Assembly: GCF_900168055.1 (NCBI RefSeq) | Contig: NZ_FUYS01000003.1 | Location: forward strand, 310,001 to 374,000 | Origin: Parapedobacter luteus | GTDB lineage: Bacteria; Bacteroidota; Bacteroidia; Sphingobacteriales; Sphingobacteriaceae | Length of the DNA: 64,000 nt | Reading direction: 5' to 3' | Shown here: piece by piece, positions 18,720 to 28,657 of the stretch | How the letters are laid out: the number at the start of each line of letters is the position of its first letter | How positions within the stretch are numbered: the first letter of the stretch is position 1 | Notes under the pieces: model-generated | What the model was told of the DNA's origin: nothing | The model's database searches: none | Seen by the model: only the letters and a program-made list of their open reading frames with translations | Program-made: the position numbers and the translations under genes

Positions 18720-19265
18720 TTAAAGCGGTCTTTCGAGGAAGGCTTGCACGGCTTTCCGGGCGTTCGCAAACCGGTCCTCACCTTGTCCGGAAATTACCGC
18801 GTAATTTGCCTGGATTGCCTGTAATTCTTGGTGCCACACTTCCATAAAATGCTCCCGAAGGTGCGGGAAATCACGCAGCGGATCATCCACCCACGGCAAA
18901 TCGATATCCATTAATAAGTAAAAATCATAATGCGTAGATCGGAGTGTCTCAAGAACAACGGCTGGTGTATAACCAAAGAGATGGTCGCACCAGACCTTAA
19001 TCGTGAGTATCATGGTATCGCAGATTAAGCGTTTTTTTTTTGCAAGCGGCACCAAGCTGCGTTCGAGCGCCAATTGCCCGTAAAACATATTCAATTCGTC
19101 CTGCAATGTATATTCACGGTTAAGGTATTTGCAATATTCCCGCGCATATTCCGGTACACATATGGTACCGTACGCTCTGGCCAACTGTTCGGCTATAGTC
19201 GACTTGCCGGTAGACTCGGGCCCTACCACTGCTATTTTAACCAACCGGCTGCTATCTGGTCTCAT
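18720..19265 (-). CDS. NadR-type nicotinamide-riboside/nucleoside kinase domain protein
   Basis: A 181-residue P-loop kinase starting at ATG 19265; earlier in-frame Met codons would add 13 residues of poor quality. Walker A is GPESTGKS (15-22), followed by EYAREYCKYLNREYTLQDE, the arrangement of the C-terminal ribosylnicotinamide-kinase domain of NadR. Stand-alone versions are common in Bacteroidota, often near pnuC or nicotinamide transport genes, though none is seen here. It probably phosphorylates nicotinamide riboside in NAD salvage; another nucleoside substrate is possible. Confidence 0.8.
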   Translation of the reverse strand: MRPDSSRLVKIAVVGPESTGKSTIAEQLARAYGTICVPEYAREYCKYLNREYTLQDELNMFYGQLALERSLVPLAKKKRLICDTMILTIKVWCDHLFGYTPAVVLETLRSTHYDFYLLMDIDLPWVDDPLRDFPHLREHFMEVWHQELQAIQANYAVISGQGEDRFANARKAVQAFLERPL

Positions 19266-19347
19266 TTCCAAGTTAACACAAATAAAAATTGCCATCAGCT
19301 CCATCAGCTAATGGCAATGCCTTTGAAAAGTCTTTAGCTGAAGCCGG

Positions 19348-19860
19348 CTAAAATGTGTACCGCGCAGCGATGCCTAGATTAGGAAAGAAATTCCCCCGTT
19401 GCTTTAATCCGTCGATATAAATGGTAGGCCTTAAATCGGCCGACAGATTTAAAGGAATATTATCAAATTTGTAATCTGCCCCACCCGTCGGGTAAATACC
19501 CACGCCGAAGCCTTGAAAATCATCTAAATCCGAAAATGCGGTATATAGTGAAAGTCCGCCACCGACAAACCATTTTAATCCCGGCACTTCGGGGATATCG
19601 AAATGATATTGGTATGTGCCTGACAGCGCAAGGGATGACCAATTCCAGTCATTTCCGCCCCATCTTCTATCGGCTCCGCTAAAGCCAAGATTAAATTCCA
19701 CGGCCGCAGGCCGGGCAATAAACATCTTGTAAGACGCGGCTATCCAATCATAATGACCGGCACCGAATCGCAACCCAACCGACTGGTTATACTCGCTTTG
19801 CGCAAAGGATGTCATCACGCAAACAGAAAAAAGAGCTGATAATAGCAATCTGATTTTCAT
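19348..19860 (-). CDS. Small outer-membrane beta-barrel protein, function unknown
   Basis: A 170-residue protein with a signal peptide (MKIRLLLSALFSVCVMTSFAQ) and alternating beta-strands ending in an aromatic residue (AARYTF), as expected of an eight-stranded outer-membrane barrel. No domain is recognised by name. Its mRNA would carry a leader of about 135 nt containing a 12-bp hairpin. Confidence 0.75.
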   Translation of the reverse strand: MKIRLLLSALFSVCVMTSFAQSEYNQSVGLRFGAGHYDWIAASYKMFIARPAAVEFNLGFSGADRRWGGNDWNWSSLALSGTYQYHFDIPEVPGLKWFVGGGLSLYTAFSDLDDFQGFGVGIYPTGGADYKFDNIPLNLSADLRPTIYIDGLKQRGNFFPNLGIAARYTF

Positions 19861-19890
19861 CTATTTTATTTTTTTTCAGTGGCGATAAAG

Positions 19891-19939
19891 CTGTCATGGT
19901 TTAATTATTCCACTTTGTGATTTTTGAAAACCATGACAG
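19891..19939 (-). repeat. Perfect 12-bp inverted repeat in the barrel gene's leader
   Basis: CTGTCATGGTTT (19891-19902) and AAACCATGACAG (19928-19939), 25 nt apart. It lies between the predicted minus-strand promoter and the ATG at 19860, so it can fold in the mRNA leader, ending 30 nt before the start codon. There is no T-run after it. Confidence 0.7.
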
Positions 19940-20001
19940 TTTCATTTGTAAATAAATTTATTCTTAACGGCCTCGAATTTAAATAATCCTTTTACCGGCG
20001 T

Positions 20002-20034
20002 CAAAGGTAAAATATTAATGACAATAGCGAAAAA
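20002..20034 (-). promoter_or_regulatory. Promoter of the small barrel gene (TTTT-N21-TACCTTTG)
   Basis: TACCTTTG on the minus strand (20009-20002) with TTTT 21 nt upstream, one base off the -33 consensus. Confidence 0.5.
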
Positions 20035-20131
20035 AAATTCCTAAAATAAGCCAATAATACCGCAGAACAAACCTATCCGCGCCGCGATCAGATAATGAAA
20101 ATATTTCACGGATTATTCCACAAAAAAAGTA

Positions 20132-20139
20132 TACCTTTG
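20132..20139 (+). promoter_or_regulatory. carB -7 box (TACCTTTG)
   Basis: TACCTTTG matches the consensus. No good -33 is seen. The predicted leader of about 100 nt begins with a hairpin, TCCGAC / GTCGGA (20143-20160), right at the expected 5' end. Confidence 0.55.
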
Positions 20140-20243
20140 CACTCCGACAAAACAGTCGGAATATCCTACCTCATTTTCTCAGGCATTCTCGCTGTTTTGA
20201 CACCAGGTATCGTTGAAACATTGTTAACGTTTTTCACCATATA

Positions 20244-23060
20244 ATGCCCAGAAACACTTCCATCAATTCTGTTTTGATTATCGGTTCAGGCCCCATTGTC
20301 ATTGGACAGGCCTGCGAATTTGATTATTCCGGCTCGCAGGCGGCTTTGTCGCTCAAAGAGGAGGGGATTGAGGTATCCATCATTAACTCGAACCCCGCGA
20401 CCATCATGACCGATAAGGTCATTGCCGACCACGTTTACTTGCTTCCGCTGACGTGTGAAAGCATTGAAAAAATCCTCCAGGAACGCCGCATCGATGCCGT
20501 CCTGCCAACCATGGGTGGGCAGACAGCGCTCAATCTTTGCATCGAAGCCGATGAGCGCGGCCTTTGGAAAAAATACAATGTCCAGGTTATCGGCGTGGAT
20601 GTAGCCGCGATTGAAAAGACGGAAAACCGCGAAGAATTCCGCAAGCTGATGGTTGACATCGGGGTAGGTATCGCCAAATCGAAAATCGCCAACTCCTTCC
20701 TCGAAGGGAAAGAAGCTGCCCAGGAAATCGGCTTTCCGCTGGTTATCCGGCCGTCTTATACCTTGGGTGGCACGGGCGGTGGTTTTGTACACAAGAAAGA
20801 AGATTTCGAAGCTGCGCTTAGCCGCGGACTGCAAGCCTCTCCTACGCATGAGGTATTGGTAGAACAGGCCGTATTGGGCTGGAAAGAGTTTGAGCTGGAA
20901 TTGCTTCGCGACAACAATGATAATGTCATTATCATCTGTACCATTGAAAACTTCGACCCGATGGGTATCCACACCGGCGACTCGATAACGGTAGCACCCG
21001 GTATGACGCTCAGCGACCGTTGCTACCAACAGATGCGCAACCAAGCCATCCAAATGATGCGGGCCATTGGCAACTTCGCGGGCGGATGTAATGTGCAATT
21101 TTCTGTCAATCCGGAAAACGAGGAAATCATCGCCATCGAAATCAACCCGCGCGTATCTCGCTCGTCGGCATTAGCTTCTAAAGCCACTGGATATCCCATT
21201 GCCAAAATTGCATCGAAGTTAGCCATCGGCTATAACCTCGATGAAATCGAAAATCAAATCACGAAGACGACTTCCGCGTATTTCGAACCAACGCTTGATT
21301 ATGTCATCGTGAAAGTTCCTCGCTGGAACTTTGCTAAATTCAAGGGGGCTAACCGCGAATTGGGCCTACAAATGAAATCGGTAGGCGAAGTCATGGCCAT
21401 TGGCCGTACCTTCATCGAAGCGTTGCAGAAAGCTTGCCAAAGCTTGGAGACCGGACGCCATGGGCTGGGCGCTGACGGCAAGCAACTGCGCAACCTTGAG
21501 GAGATTATGCACAGCCTCGAACACCCAAGCAGCGACCGCATATTCCACATCAAAGATGCGTTTGAGCTGGGCGTTCCGTTGGAATCCATCCGGAAAGCGA
21601 CGCACATCGACAAGTGGTTCCTTCTACAAATCCAAGAGTTGGTGCATCTTGAGGCCGAGCTACGCCGGTATCAACTGAATAATATCCCGCGCGACTTTTT
21701 CCTCGCATTGAAACAAAAAGGCTATTCGGATGTACAGATTGCCTGGTTGCTGGGCAACGTCACGGAAGATGATGTATACCACCGCCGCACGGAACTCGGC
21801 ATCCGAAGGGTATATAAAATGGTCGATACGTGTGCAGCGGAATTTCCGGCACAAACTCCCTACTATTATTCAACCTTCGAGGAAGAAACCGAATCGGTGG
21901 TGTCCGACCGTAAGAAAATCATCGTGCTTGGCTCTGGTCCGAACCGTATCGGACAAGGCATTGAATTTGACTACTCCTGTGTGCATGGCCTGCTGGCAGC
22001 CAAGGAGGCCGGATTTGAGTCTATCATGATCAACTGCAACCCTGAGACGGTGTCCACCGATTTCAATATGGCCGACAAGCTGTATTTTGAACCCGTTTAT
22101 TGGGAACACGTCCGCGAAATCATAGCATTGGAAAAACCTGAAGGGGTAATCGTACAGTTGGGGGGTCAAACTGCCTTGAAGATGGCGGAGAAACTCGAAG
22201 CCAATGGCATCAAAATCATCGGAACCTCCTTCAAAGATATGGATTTGGCGGAAGATCGCGGTCGTTTCTCGGATTTACTGAAATCGCTCGACATCCCTTA
22301 TCCGAAGTACGGCGTAGCTGAAAGTGCCGAGGAGGCACTCAAGGTTGCGAACGAAGTGGGTTATCCGGTACTGGTACGCCCAAGCTACGTGCTCGGGGGC
22401 GAGCGTATGAGCATCGTCATCAACGATGAAGAACTCGAAAAAGCTGTGGTAAAACTATTGCGCAACTTGCCGGGCAACCGTGTTCTTATCGACCACTTCC
22501 TTGACCGCGCCGAGGAAGCAGAGTCTGATTCTATTTGCGATGGTGAAGACGTTCATATCATCGGCATGATGGAACACATTGAACCTGCAGGCATACACTC
22601 GGGCGATTCAAGTGCCGTACTTCCGCCATTCAGCCTGCCTGAAAACGTGCAGCGCCAAATGGAGCAATACACCATCAAGCTTGCCAAGGCTCTCAAAGTA
22701 AAGGGCTTGCTCAACATACAATTTGCCATCAAAGACGAAAAAGTGTATGTCATCGAAGCCAATCCGCGGGCGTCACGCACCGTGCCCTTTATTGCCAAGG
22801 CTTATGACGTGCCTTATATCAATATTGCCACCAAGATCATGCTTGGCGTAAACAAACTGAAAGACTTCAACATCGAACGCAAGCTTACGGGTTATGCCAT
22901 CAAAGTACCGGTCTTCTCGTTTGACAAATTCCCGGATGTGGATAAACAGCTGGGTCCCGAAATGAAATCGACGGGCGAGGCAATTCGCTTTATCAAAGAT
23001 CTGGATGATCCGTTCTTCCGCGAGATGTACGCCAAAAAGTCGATGTACCTAAGTAAATAA
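20244..23060 (+). CDS. carB: Carbamoyl-phosphate synthase large subunit without allosteric domain
   Basis: A 938-residue synthetase making carbamoyl phosphate from bicarbonate, ammonia and two ATP, for pyrimidine and arginine synthesis. Two homologous ATP-grasp halves are visible: the first opens with [21 protein letters not shown], the second with [20 protein letters not shown] at about 553. Each has its glycine-rich loop ([15 protein letters not shown]) and metal site ([23 protein letters not shown]). E. coli CarB has about 1,073 residues; this one stops at about the boundary of the C-terminal MGS-like domain that binds UMP, IMP and ornithine. A good terminator follows the stop, so it is not a recent truncation. 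The carA partner is not in the window. Confidence 0.95.
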   Translation: MPRNTSINSVLIIGSGPIVIGQACEFDYSGSQAALSLKEEGIEVSIINSNPATIMTDKVIADHVYLLPLTCESIEKILQERRIDAVLPTMGGQTALNLCIEADERGLWKKYNVQVIGVDVAAIEKTENREEFRKLMVDIGVGIAKSKIANSFLEGKEAAQEIGFPLVIRPSYTLGGTGGGFVHKKEDFEAALSRGLQASPTHEVLVEQAVLGWKEFELELLRDNNDNVIIICTIENFDPMGIHTGDSITVAPGMTLSDRCYQQMRNQAIQMMRAIGNFAGGCNVQFSVNPENEEIIAIEINPRVSRSSALASKATGYPIAKIASKLAIGYNLDEIENQITKTTSAYFEPTLDYVIVKVPRWNFAKFKGANRELGLQMKSVGEVMAIGRTFIEALQKACQSLETGRHGLGADGKQLRNLEEIMHSLEHPSSDRIFHIKDAFELGVPLESIRKATHIDKWFLLQIQELVHLEAELRRYQLNNIPRDFFLALKQKGYSDVQIAWLLGNVTEDDVYHRRTELGIRRVYKMVDTCAAEFPAQTPYYYSTFEEETESVVSDRKKIIVLGSGPNRIGQGIEFDYSCVHGLLAAKEAGFESIMINCNPETVSTDFNMADKLYFEPVYWEHVREIIALEKPEGVIVQLGGQTALKMAEKLEANGIKIIGTSFKDMDLAEDRGRFSDLLKSLDIPYPKYGVAESAEEALKVANEVGYPVLVRPSYVLGGERMSIVINDEELEKAVVKLLRNLPGNRVLIDHFLDRAEEAESDSICDGEDVHIIGMMEHIEPAGIHSGDSSAVLPPFSLPENVQRQMEQYTIKLAKALKVKGLLNIQFAIKDEKVYVIEANPRASRTVPFIAKAYDVPYINIATKIMLGVNKLKDFNIERKLTGYAIKVPVFSFDKFPDVDKQLGPEMKSTGEAIRFIKDLDDPFFREMYAKKSMYLSK

Positions 23061-23083
23061 GGAAGTATTCCCAGCCCTCATAC

Positions 23084-23119
23084 AGCCCCCGGCGCCATTT
23101 CGGTTCCGGGGGCTTTTTT
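23084..23119 (+). terminator. Terminator after carB
   Basis: AGCCCCCGG / CCGGGGGCT, a 9-bp GC-rich stem with a 13-nt loop and a T-run, 23 nt after the carB stop. Confidence 0.9.
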
Positions 23120-23121
23120 AA

Positions 23122-23152
23122 ATTGCGGTATTGTTCAAATTTGCTATACTTG
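23122..23152 (+). promoter_or_regulatory. Promoter of the ECF sigma gene (ATTG-N19-TATACTTG)
   Basis: TATACTTG (23145-23152) differs from TAnnTTTG by one base, and ATTG stands 19 nt upstream. It sits just after the carB terminator. Confidence 0.45.
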
Positions 23153-23174
23153 TTGCAACCAACGGTATAAATAG

Positions 23175-23762
23175 ATGTCATTCGAACAGTTCAAGTCGGG
23201 AGATGAGCGGATACTTTCCGCGTATTTCGACCGGTATGCCCGGGGCCTTTTACTGTTTGCTTACCGTATGGTCGGTGACGATTCGATAGCCGAAGAGCTC
23301 GTCCAGGATGCGTTCCTGAAGCTTTGGGAAGCCCGTGAACGGTTGGAGAGCGAAGCACACCTGAAATCGTTCCTCTACCTAACCACCCGCAATGCTTGCA
23401 TAGACTACCTTAAAGGAATTGGAAATCGCCTACGGGCGGCATCCGGCGAACTTAAGGAAGAGTTGCTACAGGCAGACAGCGACTTGCTCGCACGGATGAT
23501 ACATGCGGAAACCTTACAACTCATCTACGCAGCGATCAAGAGGCTCTCGCCTACGCAACAACGGGTTTTTAAACTCACTTTCATTGATGGATTGAGCACG
23601 GAAGAAATAGGCGCTGAATTGGGCATGAATTCAAACGCCGTATTCATCGCGCGATCCAAAGCATTAGCACGGCTTCAAAAGTTATTTAAAGGAAAAGACC
23701 TGTTAATCTACGTCGCTTTTTTGTCGTTAGCGAATCGGCAATTTGAATTGTCATGCTCCTAA
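23175..23762 (+). CDS. ECF RNA polymerase sigma factor, FecI-like
   Basis: A 195-residue sigma-70-family factor with regions 2 and 4 only. Region 2 holds EELVQDAFLKLWEARE and the adjacent FLYLTTRNACIDYLKG. Region 4 (about 115-170) holds LSPTQQRVFKLTFIDGLSTEEIGAELGMNSNAVFIARSKAL, a helix-turn-helix for the -35 element. With the FecR and SusC/SusD genes downstream it forms the usual trans-envelope signalling unit: the loaded SusC signals through FecR to release this sigma, which raises transcription of the same locus. Confidence 0.93.
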   Translation: MSFEQFKSGDERILSAYFDRYARGLLLFAYRMVGDDSIAEELVQDAFLKLWEARERLESEAHLKSFLYLTTRNACIDYLKGIGNRLRAASGELKEELLQADSDLLARMIHAETLQLIYAAIKRLSPTQQRVFKLTFIDGLSTEEIGAELGMNSNAVFIARSKALARLQKLFKGKDLLIYVAFLSLANRQFELSCS

Positions 23763-23849
23763 AACGTGAGCATTTCCGGATACAGTTTTTTTGTAATAAT
23801 CGGAAAGGTTTCATTGGAAATATCGTAATAGCGTCCAAAGACCCTTAGA

Positions 23850-25058
23850 TTGAGAACCGGAAAAGACATCGAGCAATTGCTTGTGCGCAGGCTACAGGGG
23901 ATTGCCACCGATACAGAAAACCAACAAATCGAGCAATGGGCAGATGAAGATGTCCAACATCGCGCAACGCTTGCGCGGTTGGATTCCGAAGAAACGCTCC
24001 GGGAAGATCTACGCACATTGCTTTTCCTCGTTGACACGGAAGCGGGTGTTGTCCGTCTCAAACGCATGAATGAACATATCCGGCGATCCATCGCACGTCG
24101 TCCAAAACGTCGGTTGAACAAGTGGCTGCCGTATGTTGCAGCGATGGTCATCGCAGCGGCTACCTTGGCTTGGTGGTTTCTTGAAAAACAACCCGGCCAT
24201 ACGCGGTCGGATATCGTACGTGCAGAGAACATCCAACCAGGTGGAAACCGGGCTACCTTAACACTCACTGATGGGCGGACAATCACGCTCGATGAAACAC
24301 AACATGGGATAATTTTCAGAGATCAGAACATTTCCTATACTGATGGCAGCAGACTACTGGATCAATACGAAGCTGCACCGACAGGCCACACCGGTCCGCC
24401 GTATGCTATACTCACGACACCGAGAGGGGGAACATACCAAATCGTATTGCAAGATGGTACGCAAATCTGGCTAAACGCATCCTCGTCGTTACGGTATCCG
24501 ACAGCCTTTGACCGTAATGAACGTGTTGTTGAAATCGCGGGCGAAGGGTATTTTGTTGTTGCGGAAGACTCCAGACCTTTTAAGGTCATTTCCGGCAGGC
24601 AGACGATCAACGTGCTGGGTACTGAATTCAACATCAGTGCGTACCCAGACGAGCCCGAAACGAAAACCACGTTGGTAAAAGGAAAGGTGCAGGTAGGGCT
24701 TGACAACTCGCGCATTAATCACGCGCATGCGCCGTTCACACTCCGCCCGGGCCAGCAAGGGATTGTCGACACATCATCCGTTCGGGTTGAATGGGTGGAT
24801 GTCAGCCAGCACACCGCATGGAAAGACGGGTTTTTCTATTTCGACGGCGATTCGCCACAGGAGGCTTTTGCCCAATTGGCACGATGGTACGATATCGAAG
24901 TGGTTTACCGAAACGACCTGCATACGATTGAGTTCTATGGAAAGATTGAGCGAAATATGTCGCTTGGAGCGTTCTTGAGCATATTGGAGGAAGCCGGGCT
25001 TGACTTCGAAGTCATCGCTAAAAAGAGCGGACTTCAGCTCGTTGTGGGTACCGAATAA
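23850..25058 (+). CDS. FecR-family anti-sigma factor (FecR domain plus DUF4974)
   Basis: A 402-residue inner-membrane regulator. An N-terminal cytoplasmic segment (1-95) binds sigma, one membrane helix follows (about 97-117, YVAAMVIAAATLAWWF), then a periplasmic FecR domain (about 180-290, with PRGGTYQIVLQDGTQIWLNASS) and a C-terminal DUF4974-like fold. The start is TTG at 23850: a stop lies at 23829-23831 in frame, the first ATG would fall at residue 73 and remove most of the sigma-binding part, and TTG gives the expected length. It lies 87 nt after the sigma gene. Confidence 0.88.
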   Translation: MRTGKDIEQLLVRRLQGIATDTENQQIEQWADEDVQHRATLARLDSEETLREDLRTLLFLVDTEAGVVRLKRMNEHIRRSIARRPKRRLNKWLPYVAAMVIAAATLAWWFLEKQPGHTRSDIVRAENIQPGGNRATLTLTDGRTITLDETQHGIIFRDQNISYTDGSRLLDQYEAAPTGHTGPPYAILTTPRGGTYQIVLQDGTQIWLNASSSLRYPTAFDRNERVVEIAGEGYFVVAEDSRPFKVISGRQTINVLGTEFNISAYPDEPETKTTLVKGKVQVGLDNSRINHAHAPFTLRPGQQGIVDTSSVRVEWVDVSQHTAWKDGFFYFDGDSPQEAFAQLARWYDIEVVYRNDLHTIEFYGKIERNMSLGAFLSILEEAGLDFEVIAKKSGLQLVVGTE

Positions 25059-25327
25059 CATGAATTAAACACGACCGATTAAATAACCAATTAAACTGAA
25101 AAGCGATGATAAAACCAGCACCCGAATGAGTTGAGACCTCATTTACAGCGCAAAAATCCGGATGATGCTCACAACACCACCCGGCATATACGTTTGGATA
25201 GTACTCCTGACGTATCGCTACATGGAAATAACCAAAATTATAACCACCCAAACAAAGCAAATATATGAGTTTTTCACGATGTGTGAACAAGGATATCTAT
25301 TCCTGTATCTACCAATATATACGAATA

Positions 25328-28300
25328 ATGAAACTGACGACTTTTTTGATTGCGGTGTTCGTTTTGCAATCCTTCGCTGAGAGTAACGCTCAAAAAATCA
25401 CGCTGAATGTCCGCAATGCAACGCTACAAGAAGTGATGAACAGTGTACAACGGCAACAGGGTGTTTCGTTCTTTTTCATCGGAAATAAGATTGCGTCAAC
25501 CCGCATCAGTTTGAATATCGAACAATTGGAGTTGGCTGATGCGATGACGGCCATTCTCGCAAACAAGAATCTCGACTGGCATATCCAGGAAAATACGGTT
25601 GTCATCAAGCGTTCGAGCAACTCACGAACGGATATACAGCCCGAAAAAATGGCAATCGTAACTCGGCAACGAACCATTACGGGTACGGTGACGGACAGCC
25701 TTGGCGCACCATTGGTTGGTGTTTCGGTGGCGGTAAAGGAATCGAAGGCGACCACCAGTACGGATATCAATGGCAAATTCGTATTGGACGCGCCGTCGGG
25801 CCCTGTTACCACCCTAATCTTCTCTTACGTCGGCTATGTCACCCAAGAAATTGCCGTTGGAACGCAATCCGTTTTCGACGTGGTTTTGCAAGAGGATAAT
25901 ACCGGTCTGGACGAAGTCGTCGTGGTGGGATTTGGCGTACAGAAGAAAATCACCAACATTGGCTCTCAGGCCACGGTAAAACCAGAGGAACTGAAAACCC
26001 CGGTACGGAATCTTTCAACGGTATTGGCGGGCAGACTATCGGGAATAGTGGCCGTCCAACGGAGCGGCGAACCGGGATATGATAACGCAAATGTCTGGAT
26101 CAGGGGTGTTTCCACGTTAACGGGGTCAAGCAGCCCCTTAGTGCTGGTTGATGGTGTGCAACGTCCGTTTTCCGATATAGACCCCGAAGACATCGAAAGC
26201 TTTTCCATTTTAAAGGACGCCTCGGCAACGGCGGTCTATGGTGTTCGCGGCGCGAACGGTGTCATCCTTATCAACACCCGGAAGGGCAAGCCCGGCCGCA
26301 TCAATATCACCGCAGGTTATAATGAAGCCATCAACCAATTCACACGTATCCCGTCGCTGGTTGATGGGGCCACTTATATGCGAATCGTCAACGAAGCGCA
26401 TACAACAAGAGGCAAGGCAGCCCGTTATTCGGAGGACATCATTGCGAAAACAGCCAGCGGCGAAGACCCTGATCTTTATCCGGACGTCAACTGGTACGAT
26501 GAAGTTTTCAATAAATTCGGCCATAATCGCCGCGCAAACTTGAATATGACGGGCGGATCGGATCGTGTGAATTTTTATGTCTCTACAGCATACTTTAGTG
26601 AGGTCGGACTATTCAAGCGTGATGAACTCCAGAACTACAATTCGCAAATCAAGCTGGACCGCTATAATTTCACCACCAACCTTTCTATGCAAGCAACCGC
26701 TACAACAAAAATTGATCTGGGTGTTCAAGGGTACATCATGAATGGCAACTTTCCGGGCTCTTCTACCGGAGGGATTTTCGGGATGGCCATGCAAGCCACA
26801 CCGATCGCATTCCCTGTTTTGTACAGCAATGGATATGTTGGCGACCAGCGTGGCGGTGAATTACAAAATCCCTATGCTATGCTGACACAAACGGGATATG
26901 TCACGGAGTGGCGCAACCGAATCAATTCGAATATCCGAGCCACTCAGGATCTCCACATGCTGATCCCCGGCCTGTCGTTAACGTCGATGTTTTCATTCGA
27001 TTCGTATAACGAAACAGCTGCCAGAAGACTAAAACGGCCCGACACATATCTGGCTACGCAACGGGATGAAAACGGCGAGCTGGTTTTTGAGCAAACGTAT
27101 GTCGGCAGTCCCTATCTGGGGTTTGAACGAACAAATCAAACCAGCAACCGTAATTTTTATACCGAGAGCGCGCTGAACTACACAGGGTCGTTCGGTAATC
27201 ACCAGGCAACGGGTATGCTCCTTTTTAATCAAAGCGATTACATCGACAATTTCTCCGGAGACTTCATCGGATCTTTACCCTACCGGCTCCGTGGCCTTGC
27301 AGGACGCGCCACTTATGGCTTTAAGGAAAAATACCTTTTGGAGGTAAACTTTGGCTACAATGGGTCCGAGAATTTTTTACCCAACCGCCGATACGGGTTC
27401 TTTCCGTCGGTCGGTCTGGGCTGGGTTATATCGAATGAACCATTCTTCGGGTCATTAAGCGATGTCTTTCCAATGGCCAAATTCCGCTTCTCACATGGCC
27501 AAGTCGGTAACGCCGACATCGGTGGCCGCCGTTTTGCATATATCGGCACGGTGGGCGAAGGAGCGGGAGGATACACCTTCGGCAGGGATTGGAATAACTC
27601 ATTCAGCGGATTGGATATCGCCGAATACGCGGTCGACGTCAGCTGGGAAAAGGCGACCAAAACGAATATCGGCATCGACGTAGACACACGCTTTGCGCCG
27701 GGTAATCGGTTAAATATACAATTCGATCTGTTTCATGAACGTCGCGAAGGCTCATTCTTGCGCAGAAGTTCTGTCCCCGCATTCGTGGGCTTGCTGAATA
27801 ACCCATATGGCAACCTGGGAATCACCGAAAACAAAGGATTAGACGCCTCACTGACCTATGACGGAGCATTATCCGGCAACTTCAGTGTCAACTTCCAGGG
27901 AACAGTCACATACAACCGGAATGTCGTGATTGACGACGACCTGCCTCCCTGGAACTATCCCTGGCGCGAGCGGAAGGGCCAACGTATTGGCCAGCGCTTC
28001 GGCTTGATAGCAGAAGGGTTATTCAGGAGTGAGGAGGAGATCGAAAACAGCGCGACGCAGATAGGCGATGTGCGCGTCGGCGATATCCGGTACCGCGACC
28101 TCAATGGCGATGGAATGATTGACTCCAATGATGAGGCGCCTATCGGTTACGGCGATACGCCGCAGCTGGTGTATGGCCTGCGTGCCGGCTTTCGATGGGG
28201 GCAATTCTCCATGGCGGCATTCTTTCAGGGAATCGGCAATGTAGACATCCTATTAAACGGAGAAGGCCTTGTACCATTTCAGCAGGGAGGTACGAGAGGG

Positions 28301-28645
28301 AATTTATTGACCATTATCGAAGACCGTTGGACAGCGGAAAATCAAAACTTCAACGCGTTCTACCCCCGCTTGACGTTCGGTGACGAGAACATGAACTATC
28401 GAACAAGCTCATGGTGGGTCAAAAACGGTTCGTTTCTGCGATTGAAGACATTGGACCTGAATTACACGCTCAATAAGCGCTTTACCAATCGATTCCAACT
28501 GGAGTCTGCTACGATTTTCTTCCAAGGATTTAACTTATTCACGCTATCGGAATTTAAGATCTGGGATGTGGAGATGGGGAACGGGCGCGGAACAAATTAC
28601 CCGCAGCACAAGACATACAGTTTGGGCATTCAATTAACATTTTAA
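25328..28645 (+). CDS. SusC/RagA-family TonB-linked outer-membrane transporter with STN domain
   Basis: A 1,105-residue transporter starting at ATG 25328, where the signal peptide begins (MKLTTFLIAVFVLQSF). Upstream in-frame ATG at 25265 is less likely. Order: STN domain (about 25-90), which links the receptor to a FecR anti-sigma; carboxypeptidase-like domain (about 115-195, GTVTDSLGAPLVGVSV); plug with the SusC signature LDEVVVVGFGVQKK and KDASATAVYGVRGANGVI; barrel to the C-terminal LGIQLTF. It imports a ligand, usually an oligosaccharide or peptide, with the SusD lid. No degradative enzyme adjoins, so the substrate is open. Confidence 0.95.
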   Translation: MKLTTFLIAVFVLQSFAESNAQKITLNVRNATLQEVMNSVQRQQGVSFFFIGNKIASTRISLNIEQLELADAMTAILANKNLDWHIQENTVVIKRSSNSRTDIQPEKMAIVTRQRTITGTVTDSLGAPLVGVSVAVKESKATTSTDINGKFVLDAPSGPVTTLIFSYVGYVTQEIAVGTQSVFDVVLQEDNTGLDEVVVVGFGVQKKITNIGSQATVKPEELKTPVRNLSTVLAGRLSGIVAVQRSGEPGYDNANVWIRGVSTLTGSSSPLVLVDGVQRPFSDIDPEDIESFSILKDASATAVYGVRGANGVILINTRKGKPGRINITAGYNEAINQFTRIPSLVDGATYMRIVNEAHTTRGKAARYSEDIIAKTASGEDPDLYPDVNWYDEVFNKFGHNRRANLNMTGGSDRVNFYVSTAYFSEVGLFKRDELQNYNSQIKLDRYNFTTNLSMQATATTKIDLGVQGYIMNGNFPGSSTGGIFGMAMQATPIAFPVLYSNGYVGDQRGGELQNPYAMLTQTGYVTEWRNRINSNIRATQDLHMLIPGLSLTSMFSFDSYNETAARRLKRPDTYLATQRDENGELVFEQTYVGSPYLGFERTNQTSNRNFYTESALNYTGSFGNHQATGMLLFNQSDYIDNFSGDFIGSLPYRLRGLAGRATYGFKEKYLLEVNFGYNGSENFLPNRRYGFFPSVGLGWVISNEPFFGSLSDVFPMAKFRFSHGQVGNADIGGRRFAYIGTVGEGAGGYTFGRDWNNSFSGLDIAEYAVDVSWEKATKTNIGIDVDTRFAPGNRLNIQFDLFHERREGSFLRRSSVPAFVGLLNNPYGNLGITENKGLDASLTYDGALSGNFSVNFQGTVTYNRNVVIDDDLPPWNYPWRERKGQRIGQRFGLIAEGLFRSEEEIENSATQIGDVRVGDIRYRDLNGDGMIDSNDEAPIGYGDTPQLVYGLRAGFRWGQFSMAAFFQGIGNVDILLNGEGLVPFQQGGTRGNLLTIIEDRWTAENQNFNAFYPRLTFGDENMNYRTSSWWVKNGSFLRLKTLDLNYTLNKRFTNRFQLESATIFFQGFNLFTLSEFKIWDVEMGNGRGTNYPQHKTYSLGIQLTF

Positions 28646-28657
28646 GCTTCGTCAACC

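Larger units (their letters stand above)
19861..20243. other. Divergent intergenic region between the barrel gene and carB
   Basis: It holds the leader and promoter of the barrel gene (minus) and the -7 box and leader of carB (plus), plus two inverted repeats described separately. No gene is seen. Confidence 0.7.
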
